A stretch of DNA of 35,580 nucleotides from Bryobacterales bacterium. GTDB taxonomy: Bacteria > Acidobacteriota > Terriglobia > Bryobacterales > Bryobacteraceae. The notes under the pieces are model-generated. The model made no database searches. It was not told the origin of the DNA and saw only the letters and a program-made list of their open reading frames with translations. A program made the position numbers and the translations under genes. The stretch's first letter is position 1; every line of letters begins with the position of its first letter. Of the stretch, positions 6,762 through 15,718 are shown in pieces. The stretch covers positions 1-35,580 of the forward strand of contig JADZCI010000022.1 of NCBI GenBank assembly GCA_020851655.1, in the 5' to 3' direction.

Positions 6762-9152
6762 TTACGGCGCGGCGGCGCGCCGGCGAAGAAACTCCACCGT
6801 CTGATCGGCCGAGTGCGCCTGCGCGAGCAGGAGTTCCCCAGGCTCGACGGTATTCCAGGCGTGCTGAAACGCATTCAGCCCGCCTTCTATCTCCTCGATC
6901 TTGGCCACACGTTTGCCTCGCGCCAACCCCTGGCGCAGCAGCGCAATAATCTCGCCCGGTTTCCGCTCGTAGCGGTCCGCGTCTTCATAGAGGATCACGC
7001 GGTCAAACGCGTCACCCAACAGCGCGCCCATTTCGACGATGTCCTGATCACGCCGGTCTCCGGACGAGGAAAACAGCGCGGCGCGCCGCTTACCTTGGAA
7101 CGCGTCGAGGGCGGGAATCACCGCGCGAAGCGAATCCACGTTGTGTCCGAAGTCGACGATGACGGTAGCTCCCCGGTGTTCTAGCACATTGAAGCGCGCC
7201 GGGTCGGAATCCAGTCCCGCCGAGAACGTCTTAGCGCGAGCCTCAAGAGTCTCCAGGCTGACGCCCAGAGACCACGCCGCGGCAATCGCCGCCAGGGTGT
7301 TTTCCACCTGGAAGGCGATCTTGCCGCCGAGCGTCAGCGGCACGCTGGCGGCGGGTAGCAGCGCCCGCTCATGCCGCCCGTCGGCGAACACGATTGTCCC
7401 ATCACGGACGAAGACGGCCCGCCCGCCACTCTCGCGATGCGACTCCACGACCGGATTGGCCGGCTGGCGCGAGAAGTAGAGGACGCCGCCGGTGGACTTT
7501 TCCGCCATGCCGGCGACGAGTGGATCATCGGCGTTGAGGACGGCGGCGCCCTCCTCGGCTAGCGACTCAACAATCATCCGCTTCACCCTGGCAAGTTGTT
7601 CGGACGTCTGGATATCACTCAGGCCGAGGTGGTCGCCTCCGGCCACGTTGGTCACCACGGCTGCTGAGCATTCATCGAACGCCAGTCCGGCGCGGAGCAT
7701 TCCGCCGCGCGCCGTCTCGAGCACAGCCACGTCCACTCCAGGGTTCATCAGGACGTTTCGCGCGCTGGTGGGTCCGCTGCAATCGCCGGTCACGATGCGG
7801 CGGCCTTGCCAGTAGATTCCGTCAGTCGTCGCCATTCCGGCGCGGCCGAAGGTGTCCCCCAACAAGTGCGCGATAAAGCGGGTGACAGTGGTCTTGCCGT
7901 TTGTGCCGGTAATCGCCACGATCGGGATTCGTCCGGTTTCCCCGTTGGGAAAAAGCCAGTCGAGAATCGCCAGCGCCACCGGTTGGGGCTCGTCATCCTC
8001 CGGCGGAGAGAAGAAGGTCTCCAGCGGCGGCGGAGAGATCACGTCAAGGATGGCGGCGCCGGATTGCGGCAAGGGCTCGCTGATCGCAGTGGCGGCGATC
8101 TGAACGGCCGCAAGGTCCAGGCCCACGGTACGCGCCGCGCTCACAGCGGCTTCCGCCACGCCGGGGTGAACTTCCGGCAGAACATCGATCCGGCCGGACG
8201 CCGACTCGCGCGTGGCGGCGATGACTGTACCGTTCACCACGAGCAGGTCAATCACGCTGCCTGGGATGTACTGCTCTACGATTACGGCGGAACTCTCGGT
8301 CTTGGCCGTGTCGAAAGCCGCCTCGACCTGCTCTCTCGAGGTCAGGTTCAGCGAAACGCCGCGCGGCGCGCTGGTGGTCCATTGAGGGCGGACGTTGACG
8401 GGCGGTTCGATGTCTTCGGCTGCCTCCCAAGCTTCTTCCTTGGTGGAGACGAGGCAGGATTCCGGCGCCGGCAGTCCCACATTCGCCACCAGGCGGCGCG
8501 TGAGCTCGATATCTTCCGCGATGGATTGGGCAATCGCGCCCGTGCGGTCCGACTGTCCTGCGCGGAAGCGGCGCGCCTTGGAGCCTTGGCCAAGCTGAAG
8601 CGTTCCGTGAAGATCCAACTGGATGCACGGGACGTTCCGGTGTTTGGCCGCGCACAGGATGGCTTCAACTCCCGGACTCGGGAGATTGCGCGCGGCGAGA
8701 TTGCGGAGCCGCTCGAGGGTCTGTTCCAAGGCAAAGGGCCGGTCCTCGGCGGCGGCCAGCACCAACTCGCGCGCCGAGTCCAGGCAGGCTCGCGCCAGAC
8801 CCTCGTCTTTGTACTTGAAGACGACTTTGTACACGCCCTCCTTGGACGTTTCTCTGGCGCGGCCAAAGCCGAGGGGCACTCCGGCCAGACTTTGGAGTTC
8901 CAGCGCCACGTGTTCCAGGATGTGCGCCATGTAGGTGCCGGTGCGCAGCCGCTCGAAGAAACCGCCGCGTTCGCCGATGCTACAGCGATGCTCAATCATC
9001 GAGGGCAGCCACGACATCAGCCGCTCATTGAACCCGGGGATTGAGGTCGAGGGCCGGTCTTTCCATTCGCCGAGATCAACCCACGCTTCAATGACGGGTG
9101 ACCAGGCCCACAGATTGGGACCTCGTAGCGCAAGGACGTTGAGGAATTTCAT
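6762..9152 (-). CDS. Short cyanophycin synthetase paralogue (CphA'-like): ATP-grasp site degraded, Mur-ligase site intact
   Basis: This 796-residue protein is colinear with the full-length CphA in this window and very similar over the N-domain, including H77-x2-E80-H81. It is equally similar over the Mur-ligase domain, with P-loop GTNGKTT at 416-422 and VIVDFGHN. The ATP-grasp domain is damaged in several independent places. The nucleotide lysine is Arg255 (VNVRP). The GNQGRG loop is lost. About 72 residues of the lid region, including the TGDG segment, are deleted. The metal ligands Asp, Glu and Asn of CphA are Gln351, Asp370 and Ile372. The expected consequence is loss of Asp addition to the backbone with the Arg-adding half kept. 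Two-synthetase (CphA/CphA') sets are known in other bacteria, but the role of the second enzyme is unsettled. It lies 36 bases downstream of the DUF1501 gene on the same strand. Confidence 0.9.
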   Translation of the reverse strand: MKFLNVLALRGPNLWAWSPVIEAWVDLGEWKDRPSTSIPGFNERLMSWLPSMIEHRCSIGERGGFFERLRTGTYMAHILEHVALELQSLAGVPLGFGRARETSKEGVYKVVFKYKDEGLARACLDSARELVLAAAEDRPFALEQTLERLRNLAARNLPSPGVEAILCAAKHRNVPCIQLDLHGTLQLGQGSKARRFRAGQSDRTGAIAQSIAEDIELTRRLVANVGLPAPESCLVSTKEEAWEAAEDIEPPVNVRPQWTTSAPRGVSLNLTSREQVEAAFDTAKTESSAVIVEQYIPGSVIDLLVVNGTVIAATRESASGRIDVLPEVHPGVAEAAVSAARTVGLDLAAVQIAATAISEPLPQSGAAILDVISPPPLETFFSPPEDDEPQPVALAILDWLFPNGETGRIPIVAITGTNGKTTVTRFIAHLLGDTFGRAGMATTDGIYWQGRRIVTGDCSGPTSARNVLMNPGVDVAVLETARGGMLRAGLAFDECSAAVVTNVAGGDHLGLSDIQTSEQLARVKRMIVESLAEEGAAVLNADDPLVAGMAEKSTGGVLYFSRQPANPVVESHRESGGRAVFVRDGTIVFADGRHERALLPAASVPLTLGGKIAFQVENTLAAIAAAWSLGVSLETLEARAKTFSAGLDSDPARFNVLEHRGATVIVDFGHNVDSLRAVIPALDAFQGKRRAALFSSSGDRRDQDIVEMGALLGDAFDRVILYEDADRYERKPGEIIALLRQGLARGKRVAKIEEIEGGLNAFQHAWNTVEPGELLLAQAHSADQTVEFLRRRAAAP

Positions 9153-9188
9153 AGGGTGGCGTTCAGGCGGCTCGAAGACCGCCCAGTC

Positions 9189-10601
9189 CTACGCCAGCAC
9201 GCTCTTGACGACTTCGCCGCTTACATCGGTGAGCCGGAAATCGCGGCCCATATGGCGGTAGGTGAGGCGTGTGTGGTCGAAGCCCAGCAGGCGCAGGATT
9301 GTGGCTTGCAGATCGTGGACGTGGATCGGGTCTTCGGTAATCCGCAGCGCCAGGTCGTCGGTCTTGCCAATGACCTGCCCGCCCTTGACGCCTCCACCGG
9401 CCATCCACAGGCTGTAGCCTTCCGGGTGATGGTCCCGCCCGGCGTTGTCGGCTTCCTCGGGCCGCCGGATCTCCGACATGGGGGTGCGCCCGAACTCACC
9501 CGCCCAGATAACCAGGGTGGTGTCAAGCAGTCCGCGCTGCTTCAGATCCTTCAACAGCGCAGCCACGGGCTGATCCGTGACGCCGCACTGGCGCACCAGG
9601 CCCTTGTTGATCTCGCTGTGATGGTCCCAACTGGCGTGCATGAGCATGACGAAGCGGACGCCCCGCTCCACCATGCGGCGCGCCAGCAGGCAGTTGGTTC
9701 CGTAGGCGCGTGTTTGATCCTTCTTGACGCCGTAGTCTTCCAACGTCTGTGGAGACTCCTTGGAGAAATCAAGCAATTCCGGCGCGGCCATTTGCATCCG
9801 GAACGCCAGTTCGTAGGAATGAATTCGCGACGCGATTTCCAGATCGCCCGTGGCATCCTGGTGCTGCTGGTTGAGATCCCGGAGCGCGTCGAGACGCGCG
9901 CGCTGCGACGTCTGGCTGACGCCTTCCGGGTTGGACAGGTAGAGGATCGGATCGCCGGAACCCCGAAAGACGGTGCCGCCATAGGTGGACGGCAGGAACC
10001 CGCTCGAGAAGTTGTCCGAACCGCCGCTGGTTCCAACGCCGGACGTCAGGACGACAAAGGCCGGCAGGTTCTTGGACTCGCTGCCCATGCCGTAAGCCAC
10101 CCAGGCGCCGAGCGTGGGACGCCCGCCCTGCATGTGTCCGCTGAAGAGCAGCAACTGGCCCGGATGATGGTTGAACGCATCGCTGCGCATGGAGCGGATC
10201 AGGCACAGATCGTCCGCGCAGCTTGACAGGTTGGGCAGCAGGTCAGACAGTTCCATGCCGCACTGCCCGGATGGCTTGAATGTTCGCGGACTGGCCAGGA
10301 CTGAAGCGGTGGGCTTGATAAAAGCGAGCTTCAGATCCTTGGTTTCCGACGCCGGCAGCGGCTTGCCGTGCCACTGCTTGAGCGCGGGCTTGGGATCGAA
10401 CAGATCCATCTGGCTCGGCGCGCCTTCCATGAACAGGAAGATGACGTTCTTCGCCTTTCCGGGGAAATGAGCTTTCTTGGCCGCCAGCGGATCGTCCGAG
10501 GCGCGCAGCAAGTCAGCGAGCGCCATCATTCCGACACCGCCCGCGCAGCGCCGGAAGAAATCGCGCCGTAGTTGAGTTTGTTGAAAGTGAGCGAAGTCCA
10601 C
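9189..10601 (-). CDS. DUF1501 family protein, Tat-exported
   Basis: A 470-residue protein of the DUF1501 family, related to the sulfatase/alkaline phosphatase fold and of unknown activity. The frame stays open far upstream, but that part overlaps the DUF1549 gene out of frame. I place the start at GTG 10601, two bases after the upstream stop. The protein then begins with a twin-arginine type leader (RRDFFRRCAGGVGMMALADL), typical for this family and indicating folded export to the periplasm. Internal family motifs are NVIFLFMEGAPSQMDLFDPK near the N-terminus, the SMRSDAFNHHPGQ histidine cluster, and WAGEFGRTPM with a later GRDHHPEGYS histidine pair near the C-terminus. It sits directly behind the DUF1549/DUF1553 gene, the usual pairing in Planctomycetes and Acidobacteria, where the pair is believed to work on extracellular substrates together. 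Confidence 0.9.
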   Translation of the reverse strand: MDFAHFQQTQLRRDFFRRCAGGVGMMALADLLRASDDPLAAKKAHFPGKAKNVIFLFMEGAPSQMDLFDPKPALKQWHGKPLPASETKDLKLAFIKPTASVLASPRTFKPSGQCGMELSDLLPNLSSCADDLCLIRSMRSDAFNHHPGQLLLFSGHMQGGRPTLGAWVAYGMGSESKNLPAFVVLTSGVGTSGGSDNFSSGFLPSTYGGTVFRGSGDPILYLSNPEGVSQTSQRARLDALRDLNQQHQDATGDLEIASRIHSYELAFRMQMAAPELLDFSKESPQTLEDYGVKKDQTRAYGTNCLLARRMVERGVRFVMLMHASWDHHSEINKGLVRQCGVTDQPVAALLKDLKQRGLLDTTLVIWAGEFGRTPMSEIRRPEEADNAGRDHHPEGYSLWMAGGGVKGGQVIGKTDDLALRITEDPIHVHDLQATILRLLGFDHTRLTYRHMGRDFRLTDVSGEVVKSVLA

Positions 10602-10603
10602 GG

Positions 10604-12829
10604 CTACTCTCTGGTGATGAATTCGTCGAGGTTGAGAAGGACGCTTGAGGCGCCGGTCCAAGCCGCCGTTGTCAGACTGTCGGCTCCCGGCGCCGGACCC
10701 GGAATCATACGCGCCAATGACTCGGGCTCCTTGTCGAGAATCGCTTTCTGCTCGGCGATATATTGTTCCAATCGGGCGCGTTCCGCCGGGCGGGGAGGCC
10801 GTCCCAGCGCGTAGGAAAACGCAAGCTCTATGCGCTTGGCCGGATCGGGCCCCGCTTCGGCCAGGATACGGTTGGCAAACGCGTAGGCGGCTTCGAAGAA
10901 CGCCGGGTCGTTCAGCAGGTTCAAGGCCTGCAAAGGTGTATTCGAGCGCTGGCGCCGGCAGGCGGGCACGTTGCCCTTGGGCGCGTCGAAGTTGACCATC
11001 AGCGGGTACGGCGTGGTGCGCTGGAAATGAATGTACAGCCCGCGGCGGTAACGGTCCGCGCCGGCGCTTTCGGTCCACTTCACGCTGTTGGCGTAGGCGA
11101 GTTCGGCGACGCCCGCCGGTTGAAACGGACGAATGCTGGGTCCGCCCAGCGCCGGGTTGAGCAAGCCGCTGACCGACAACGCGGAGTCGCGGATCAGCTC
11201 GGCGGGAAGCCGCAACCGTGCCTGCCGCGCCAGGAGATTGTTGGCCGGGTCCTTGCTCTGCAAGTCGGGCCGTGCCGCCGACGATTGCCGGTAGGCGGCG
11301 GAAGCCACGATGAGCCGCTGAATGTGCTTCACGTCCCATCCGCTCTCGCGAAACTCTGTGGCCAGCCAGTCCAATAATTCCGGGTACACCGGCTTTTCGC
11401 CTTGCGTGCCGAAATCGTCTGAGGTTCGCACCAACCCCTGCCCGAAGAACTCCTGCCAGATGCGATTGACGGTGACGCGGGTTGTCAGAGGATTGCCTGC
11501 CGAGAACAGCCAGCGAGCCATATCGAGGCGGTTGGTGCGTCCGCTGGATGGTATCGGAGGCAGGTTTGCAAAGCCGCCCGGCTCGACGGCGACGCCGAGC
11601 GACTTGTAATCGCCCCGGACGCGTATGTGCGCCGGCCGGGGTTTGGGCGACTCCTCGATAACATACGCCTGAGTGAGCCGCGGGAACTCATTCTTCAACG
11701 CGGTTAGCCTGGCGTCCAGTTCATTGAGCTTCAGCTCACGGTATTTCGGCTGGCCCACCGCAAAGTGGTAGTTGCGGACAAAGTGGTCCGTCAGGACGTC
11801 GTTATCGCGCTGGGTCCGTTCGGCTGGTTTCTTGCGAATGATTTTTTCGCCGTCGCCGCCGGAGGTGAGCTTCAACAGGCAATCCCACGCCAGGTCCCAA
11901 TCGGTCCACTTGCCTGGTTGCGCGGCAGCTTCGAGCATGCGCGCTTCCCAGGCTGCCTGCAGCGCCGGAACGTTGTACTCAGCCAGCAAGGCGTTGCGCC
12001 GCGCCCGGTATTCGCCGCTCATCCGGTGGTAGGCCCCCTGCTCGCCAGGCAGAGGCGCATCGATGTCCACCTCTTCGGTGCTGTCAAACAAAGCCACCCA
12101 TCGATAGAAGTCTTTTTGGCTGATCGGGTCGAACTTATGGTCGTGGCATTGAGCGCAACCAACGGTCAGGCCGAGCCAGACCGACCCGGTTGTCGAGGCG
12201 CGGTCAATGACGTTCTCAAACCGGAACTGTTCGTTGTCGACGCCACCTTCGCGGTTGGTCAGCGTCATACGGTGGAACCCGGTGGCCACCAGTTGTTCGG
12301 TTGACGGACGGGGCAACAAATCACCCGCGATTTGCTCGATCGAGAACTCGTCGAAGGGCATGTTCGCGTTCAGGGCGTTGATCACCCAGTCGCGATAGCG
12401 CCAAGCCCACGGCCGGACCCAGTCTTTCTCGTACCCGTCACTATCGGCATAGCGCGCGACATCCAGCCAGTGACGCGCCCAGGCTTCTCCGTAATGGGGC
12501 GACGCCAGCAGCCGTTCCACCTGTTGTTCGTACGCCGCCGGACTCGAATCGGCGAAAAACTTCTCCAATTCTTCGGGAGTGGGCGGCAGTCCGGTGAGAT
12601 CGAGACTGGCGCGGCGCAGCAGCGTGCGCGGATCGGCCGGTGGAGATGGGGTGATTCCTTCGCGTTCAAGACGCGCCAGGATGAAGCGGTCGATCGGGTT
12701 TCTAGCCCAGCCTTGATCCCGAACCACCGGAACGGCGGGACGCTGGACAGGTGTGGACGACCACGGCCGGCTCGCACCCAGAGCAACAACGGCTAAGAGG
12801 AAAATAAGCTTGCGCATCCAAACCAGCAC
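10604..12829 (-). CDS. DUF1549/DUF1553 exported protein with one heme-type CxxCH motif
   Basis: A 741-residue protein from GTG 12829. An ATG four codons later (12817) fits a signal peptide equally well (MRKLIFLLAVVALGAS). The DUF1549 part (about 40-245) begins with NPIDRFILARLEREG and contains CAQCH near residue 225, a c-type heme attachment motif characteristic of this domain. The DUF1553 part (about 430-700) contains LTTRVTVNRIWQEFFGQGLV and ends in the family pattern NTPLQALNLLNDPAF. Many relatives carry an extra N-terminal planctomycete-type cytochrome domain; this one lacks it. It probably acts in the periplasm with the DUF1501 protein encoded 2 bases downstream. The TonB receptor gene lies 36-48 bases upstream on the same strand. 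The biochemical role of the family is not established. Confidence 0.9.
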   Translation of the reverse strand: MLVWMRKLIFLLAVVALGASRPWSSTPVQRPAVPVVRDQGWARNPIDRFILARLEREGITPSPPADPRTLLRRASLDLTGLPPTPEELEKFFADSSPAAYEQQVERLLASPHYGEAWARHWLDVARYADSDGYEKDWVRPWAWRYRDWVINALNANMPFDEFSIEQIAGDLLPRPSTEQLVATGFHRMTLTNREGGVDNEQFRFENVIDRASTTGSVWLGLTVGCAQCHDHKFDPISQKDFYRWVALFDSTEEVDIDAPLPGEQGAYHRMSGEYRARRNALLAEYNVPALQAAWEARMLEAAAQPGKWTDWDLAWDCLLKLTSGGDGEKIIRKKPAERTQRDNDVLTDHFVRNYHFAVGQPKYRELKLNELDARLTALKNEFPRLTQAYVIEESPKPRPAHIRVRGDYKSLGVAVEPGGFANLPPIPSSGRTNRLDMARWLFSAGNPLTTRVTVNRIWQEFFGQGLVRTSDDFGTQGEKPVYPELLDWLATEFRESGWDVKHIQRLIVASAAYRQSSAARPDLQSKDPANNLLARQARLRLPAELIRDSALSVSGLLNPALGGPSIRPFQPAGVAELAYANSVKWTESAGADRYRRGLYIHFQRTTPYPLMVNFDAPKGNVPACRRQRSNTPLQALNLLNDPAFFEAAYAFANRILAEAGPDPAKRIELAFSYALGRPPRPAERARLEQYIAEQKAILDKEPESLARMIPGPAPGADSLTTAAWTGASSVLLNLDEFITRE

Positions 12830-12865
12830 TGACGGCTATCTGGCATTGTACTCCCGCGCACGGCT

Positions 12866-15061
12866 TCAAAACCAGGTGATGGTGTACCCGGCCCGGACGC
12901 CGCGTCCGATTTCGGGCGCAAACTCTTTTAGGAAACTCAGGTGGTTGCGGTACAGGTGATCGGTCGCGTTGAACAGGTTGACGTTGAAGATGTGAAGCAG
13001 GTGTCCCCGCGTCAGCGTGTAGTTGGCGTTTAGGTTGACCAGCGCATATCCGGCTGTCGGCGTCTCATAAGGCGAAACCTGCCACTGCCTGTTGCTGAGC
13101 ACGACTTCAGGCCGGATGCTGAGCGACCCGCGGCGCCAGTCCAGCGCCACGCGGCCGCGTGGCGGCGGGATTCGCGGCAGGTTCATTACTGGCGCGGTCA
13201 CCTGCGCGTCGACCGCGTCGAATGAAGCGAGCAGCCAGAGTGACGGACGGATCGCGGCCTCGGCTCGCGCCTCGGCGCCGAGAAAGCGCGAATCCGACTG
13301 GCGGTAGCTGGCCACGGGCAAGCCATCTTCGATCACCCCTTCCGGCCGCAAGTAGACAAAATCATGCAACTGGTACCGGTAAAGGCTGGTGCTGAACCGG
13401 AACCGGCTGGAGTTGTGCCGCAAGCCGAACTCGAAGCTGTCACCCATCTCGCGCACCAGGCCGGGATCGCCAATCTCGAAAGCATTGTTCCCGGGATGCG
13501 GACCGTGGTTGTAGAGTTCTTCCAGCGCCGGCGCCCGGTAGGAATGCATGTAGTTGCCGAACAGGCTGCCGCCGGTCCAGAGCGGTACGATCACGCCCCC
13601 CGAAGAAGACGCTCCTGTAAAGGACCGCTCCAGATACATGCTGGCCGGCCGGTACCGGTTGTGTTCGATTCGCGTGCCGAGCTGGAATCTGATCTTCTCG
13701 AAATTGAACTCCTCGAGCGCGAAACCCGCAAAGGCTCTCTGCCTGACCGGCGGGGACAAGGCCTCTATGCCTCTCGGTTCGTATCCGCGGTCCAATCCCC
13801 AGAAACCGAAACTGCCGCCGAGGGGTCCTTTCCTGCGTTGGTGAAAGACTCCCTGATAGGTCCATGTCTTGTTGAAGAACTCCGTGCCGGTCACGGGTTC
13901 GTCCGGCGGCTGAAGTAGCTTCTCGGCGTGGTTCCAATAAGCGTACGAGCCGTTGTATTCGAAGCTCTCAACGAAGCTTCCCAGCTTCTTGACCATGCCG
14001 TTCAGCCTCAAGTTGTAGCGGTTCCAGTCCAGGCGGGTGTGCTCGGCGTCCGGATCATGCGGCGGGTATGGAACGCCGTATTTCCCGGCCGACTTTTGAA
14101 AGTTGAAGTTGAACGATGCCTTCTCGCCGAAGCGGCCTACGCCAATCGAGCCGCTTTTCATGTTGGTGGCGGAGTTGGGCACCGGAGCGGCGGGGCTGTT
14201 GTAGTCGCTCGTCCGAATGCCGCCGGCGGCGCCATAGAACAGCCAGTTCTTGTGGCCGTAGTTCAAGCTCACGCCGGCCTGGGCCTGGGCGTTGTTGCTG
14301 CCGCCGAGCAGCGTCACCTTGCCGCTGAGACCTTCGTGCGGCCGTTCGTGGATCAGGTGCTCGTTGCTGATCACGTTCACCACGCCGCCAATCGCGTTGC
14401 TTCCATACAACAGCGTCGCCGGCCCGCGAACGACCTCGATGCGTTCGGCGGCGGTCACGTCAACCGGTTCGGCATGGTCGCCGGACTGGTAGGAGAGCGT
14501 GCCGGTTCGCATGCCATCCTGGAGCATGAGTACGCGGTCGCCATCGAACCCGCGAACCACGGGCCGGGACGTCCCCGGACCGGCGCTGCGTTTGGCGATC
14601 CCCGTTTCGCCGTCCAGCAGGTCGCCGAGGGAGGTGCCCTGGCTGCGCGACAGCAGCTCGTAGGAATCACGCGAAGTCACGGTCTGGAATGAATCGTCCA
14701 CGGATGTTTCCGTGCCCGTCGCGGTTACCGTGACTTCCTGGCGAACGACGCTGAAACTCAAACTGAAGTTGACTGTGGCCGTTTCGCCCGCGCGCACCTC
14801 GACCTTCTTGCGGCTGTCGCTCATGGCCGACAGCCGGGCGACGAGTTCATACCGCCCTGGAGCGACGTTGGTGAACTCGTAATCTCCCGTTGCCGTGCTC
14901 ATCGAGCCCTTTCCGGAGGGGATCAGCAGGATGTGCGCGTGATCGATGGGTTCTGACGTGCCGGCCAGCGTCACCTTGCCGCGGATGGCCGCGGTGTTCT
15001 GCGCGTGGGCGGCCGCGCTGACCGCTGTAAGGGAGATGAGAATGGCCAGGACCCGAACCAC
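12866..15061 (-). CDS. TonB-dependent outer-membrane receptor, ZnuD-like
   Basis: A 731-residue receptor from GTG 15061. This start gives a clean signal peptide (VVRVLAILISLTAVSAAAHA) and leaves room for a promoter; the open frame extends 42 more codons without signal-like sequence. A carboxypeptidase-regulatory-like domain (about 25-105) precedes the plug (VVRGFDGDRVLMLQDGMRTG; ERIEVVRGPATLLYGSNAIG). A beta-barrel follows, ending in phenylalanine (TITWF). Barrel segments such as SYRAPALEELYNHGPHPG and a C-terminal RNHLSFLKEFAPEIGR resemble ZnuD-type receptors for zinc or heme, so a metal or metal complex is my best guess for the ligand. The histidines in that loop fit metal binding, but this is inference. 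It leads the minus-strand series TonB - DUF1549/1553 - DUF1501 - short synthetase. Confidence 0.85.
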   Translation of the reverse strand: MVRVLAILISLTAVSAAAHAQNTAAIRGKVTLAGTSEPIDHAHILLIPSGKGSMSTATGDYEFTNVAPGRYELVARLSAMSDSRKKVEVRAGETATVNFSLSFSVVRQEVTVTATGTETSVDDSFQTVTSRDSYELLSRSQGTSLGDLLDGETGIAKRSAGPGTSRPVVRGFDGDRVLMLQDGMRTGTLSYQSGDHAEPVDVTAAERIEVVRGPATLLYGSNAIGGVVNVISNEHLIHERPHEGLSGKVTLLGGSNNAQAQAGVSLNYGHKNWLFYGAAGGIRTSDYNSPAAPVPNSATNMKSGSIGVGRFGEKASFNFNFQKSAGKYGVPYPPHDPDAEHTRLDWNRYNLRLNGMVKKLGSFVESFEYNGSYAYWNHAEKLLQPPDEPVTGTEFFNKTWTYQGVFHQRRKGPLGGSFGFWGLDRGYEPRGIEALSPPVRQRAFAGFALEEFNFEKIRFQLGTRIEHNRYRPASMYLERSFTGASSSGGVIVPLWTGGSLFGNYMHSYRAPALEELYNHGPHPGNNAFEIGDPGLVREMGDSFEFGLRHNSSRFRFSTSLYRYQLHDFVYLRPEGVIEDGLPVASYRQSDSRFLGAEARAEAAIRPSLWLLASFDAVDAQVTAPVMNLPRIPPPRGRVALDWRRGSLSIRPEVVLSNRQWQVSPYETPTAGYALVNLNANYTLTRGHLLHIFNVNLFNATDHLYRNHLSFLKEFAPEIGRGVRAGYTITWF

Positions 15062-15192
15062 TTGTATTGATCGTCCGCTGGCGGAACACCTCAGCGCTAG
15101 CAAATGCCGCCGACCGGGTCCGGTTGGAGGCTGAGCGGGCCGAAATTGAGAGCCAGCGGCAGCCGGTGGTACGGCTGGTACAATCAAGCCGG

Positions 15193-15633
15193 ATGGCTCG
15201 CTACTTCACACTCGAGCAGGCGCAGGGGCTTCTCCCGGAGGTTGGGACTCAACTGCGCAAGGCCATGGAGTCGCACAAGCGGAACCAGGAAAGCGAGGCT
15301 GAACTGGCGCAACTGACACGCCGGGTCGCCATGGCCGGCGGCATGCAGATCGATCCGGAGCAGACGCGCAGGCTCAAGCGGAATCGGGAAGCAGCCGCGA
15401 CACAACTGGCCGAGGCGGTCGAGTCGATCACGGAGTTGGGCGTTCAAATCAAAGACATCGAGATCGGGCTGATCGATTTCCCGACGCTTTTCAAGGGCAG
15501 GGAAGTCCTGCTTTGCTGGAAGATCGGCGAACCGCGTATTCAGTTCTGGCACGGATTGGAAGAGGGATTCCGGGGGCGAAAGAAGATCGACCGTGAATTC
15601 ATGGACCAGCACCGGGGCGACGAAGCTCAGTAG
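15193..15633 (+). CDS. DUF2203 family protein
   Basis: A 146-residue cytoplasmic protein matching the DUF2203 pattern throughout: YFTLEQAQGLLPEV at the start, a charged helical middle likely to form a coiled coil, and the conserved end LIDFPTLFKGREVLLCWKIG followed by WHGLEEGFRGRKKI. The function is unknown. ATG at 15193 is chosen because the family begins with (M)xxYFTLEEA; the longer open frame upstream crosses the divergent TonB receptor start. The 131-base gap to that receptor must hold promoters for both, but I see no clear consensus hexamers. Confidence 0.88.
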   Translation: MARYFTLEQAQGLLPEVGTQLRKAMESHKRNQESEAELAQLTRRVAMAGGMQIDPEQTRRLKRNREAAATQLAEAVESITELGVQIKDIEIGLIDFPTLFKGREVLLCWKIGEPRIQFWHGLEEGFRGRKKIDREFMDQHRGDEAQ

Positions 15634-15650
15634 ATCGAGCCCGGCGGCGT

Positions 15651-15680
15651 TTGACACCCCCTCCGGGTGAACCCTAGACT
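15651..15680 (+). promoter_or_regulatory. Sigma70-type promoter for the DUF507 gene
   Basis: A perfect -35 hexamer TTGACA (15651-15656) is followed after 18 bases by TAGACT (15675-15680), which matches the -10 consensus at four of six positions. Transcription would start near 15687 and the DUF507 start codon is at 15719, preceded by AGGAG at 15711-15715. The element lies just after the DUF2203 stop codon, so the DUF507 gene appears to have its own promoter. Confidence 0.55.
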
Positions 15681-15718
15681 GGAAGAGTAGAAAAAGGCCA
15701 GGCCCCAACAAGGAGATA

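Noticed and set aside
7806..9044. Long plus-strand open frame (412 codons) opposite the short cyanophycin synthetase paralogue
   Set aside because: It is a shadow of a conserved minus-strand gene in GC-rich DNA, with no recognisable domain or start signals.
10602..11339. Upstream extension (about 245 residues) of the open frame containing the DUF1501 gene
   Set aside because: It overlaps the clearly recognisable DUF1549/DUF1553 gene out of frame, has low-complexity arginine-rich composition and no family similarity. The real start is at 10601 just after the upstream stop.
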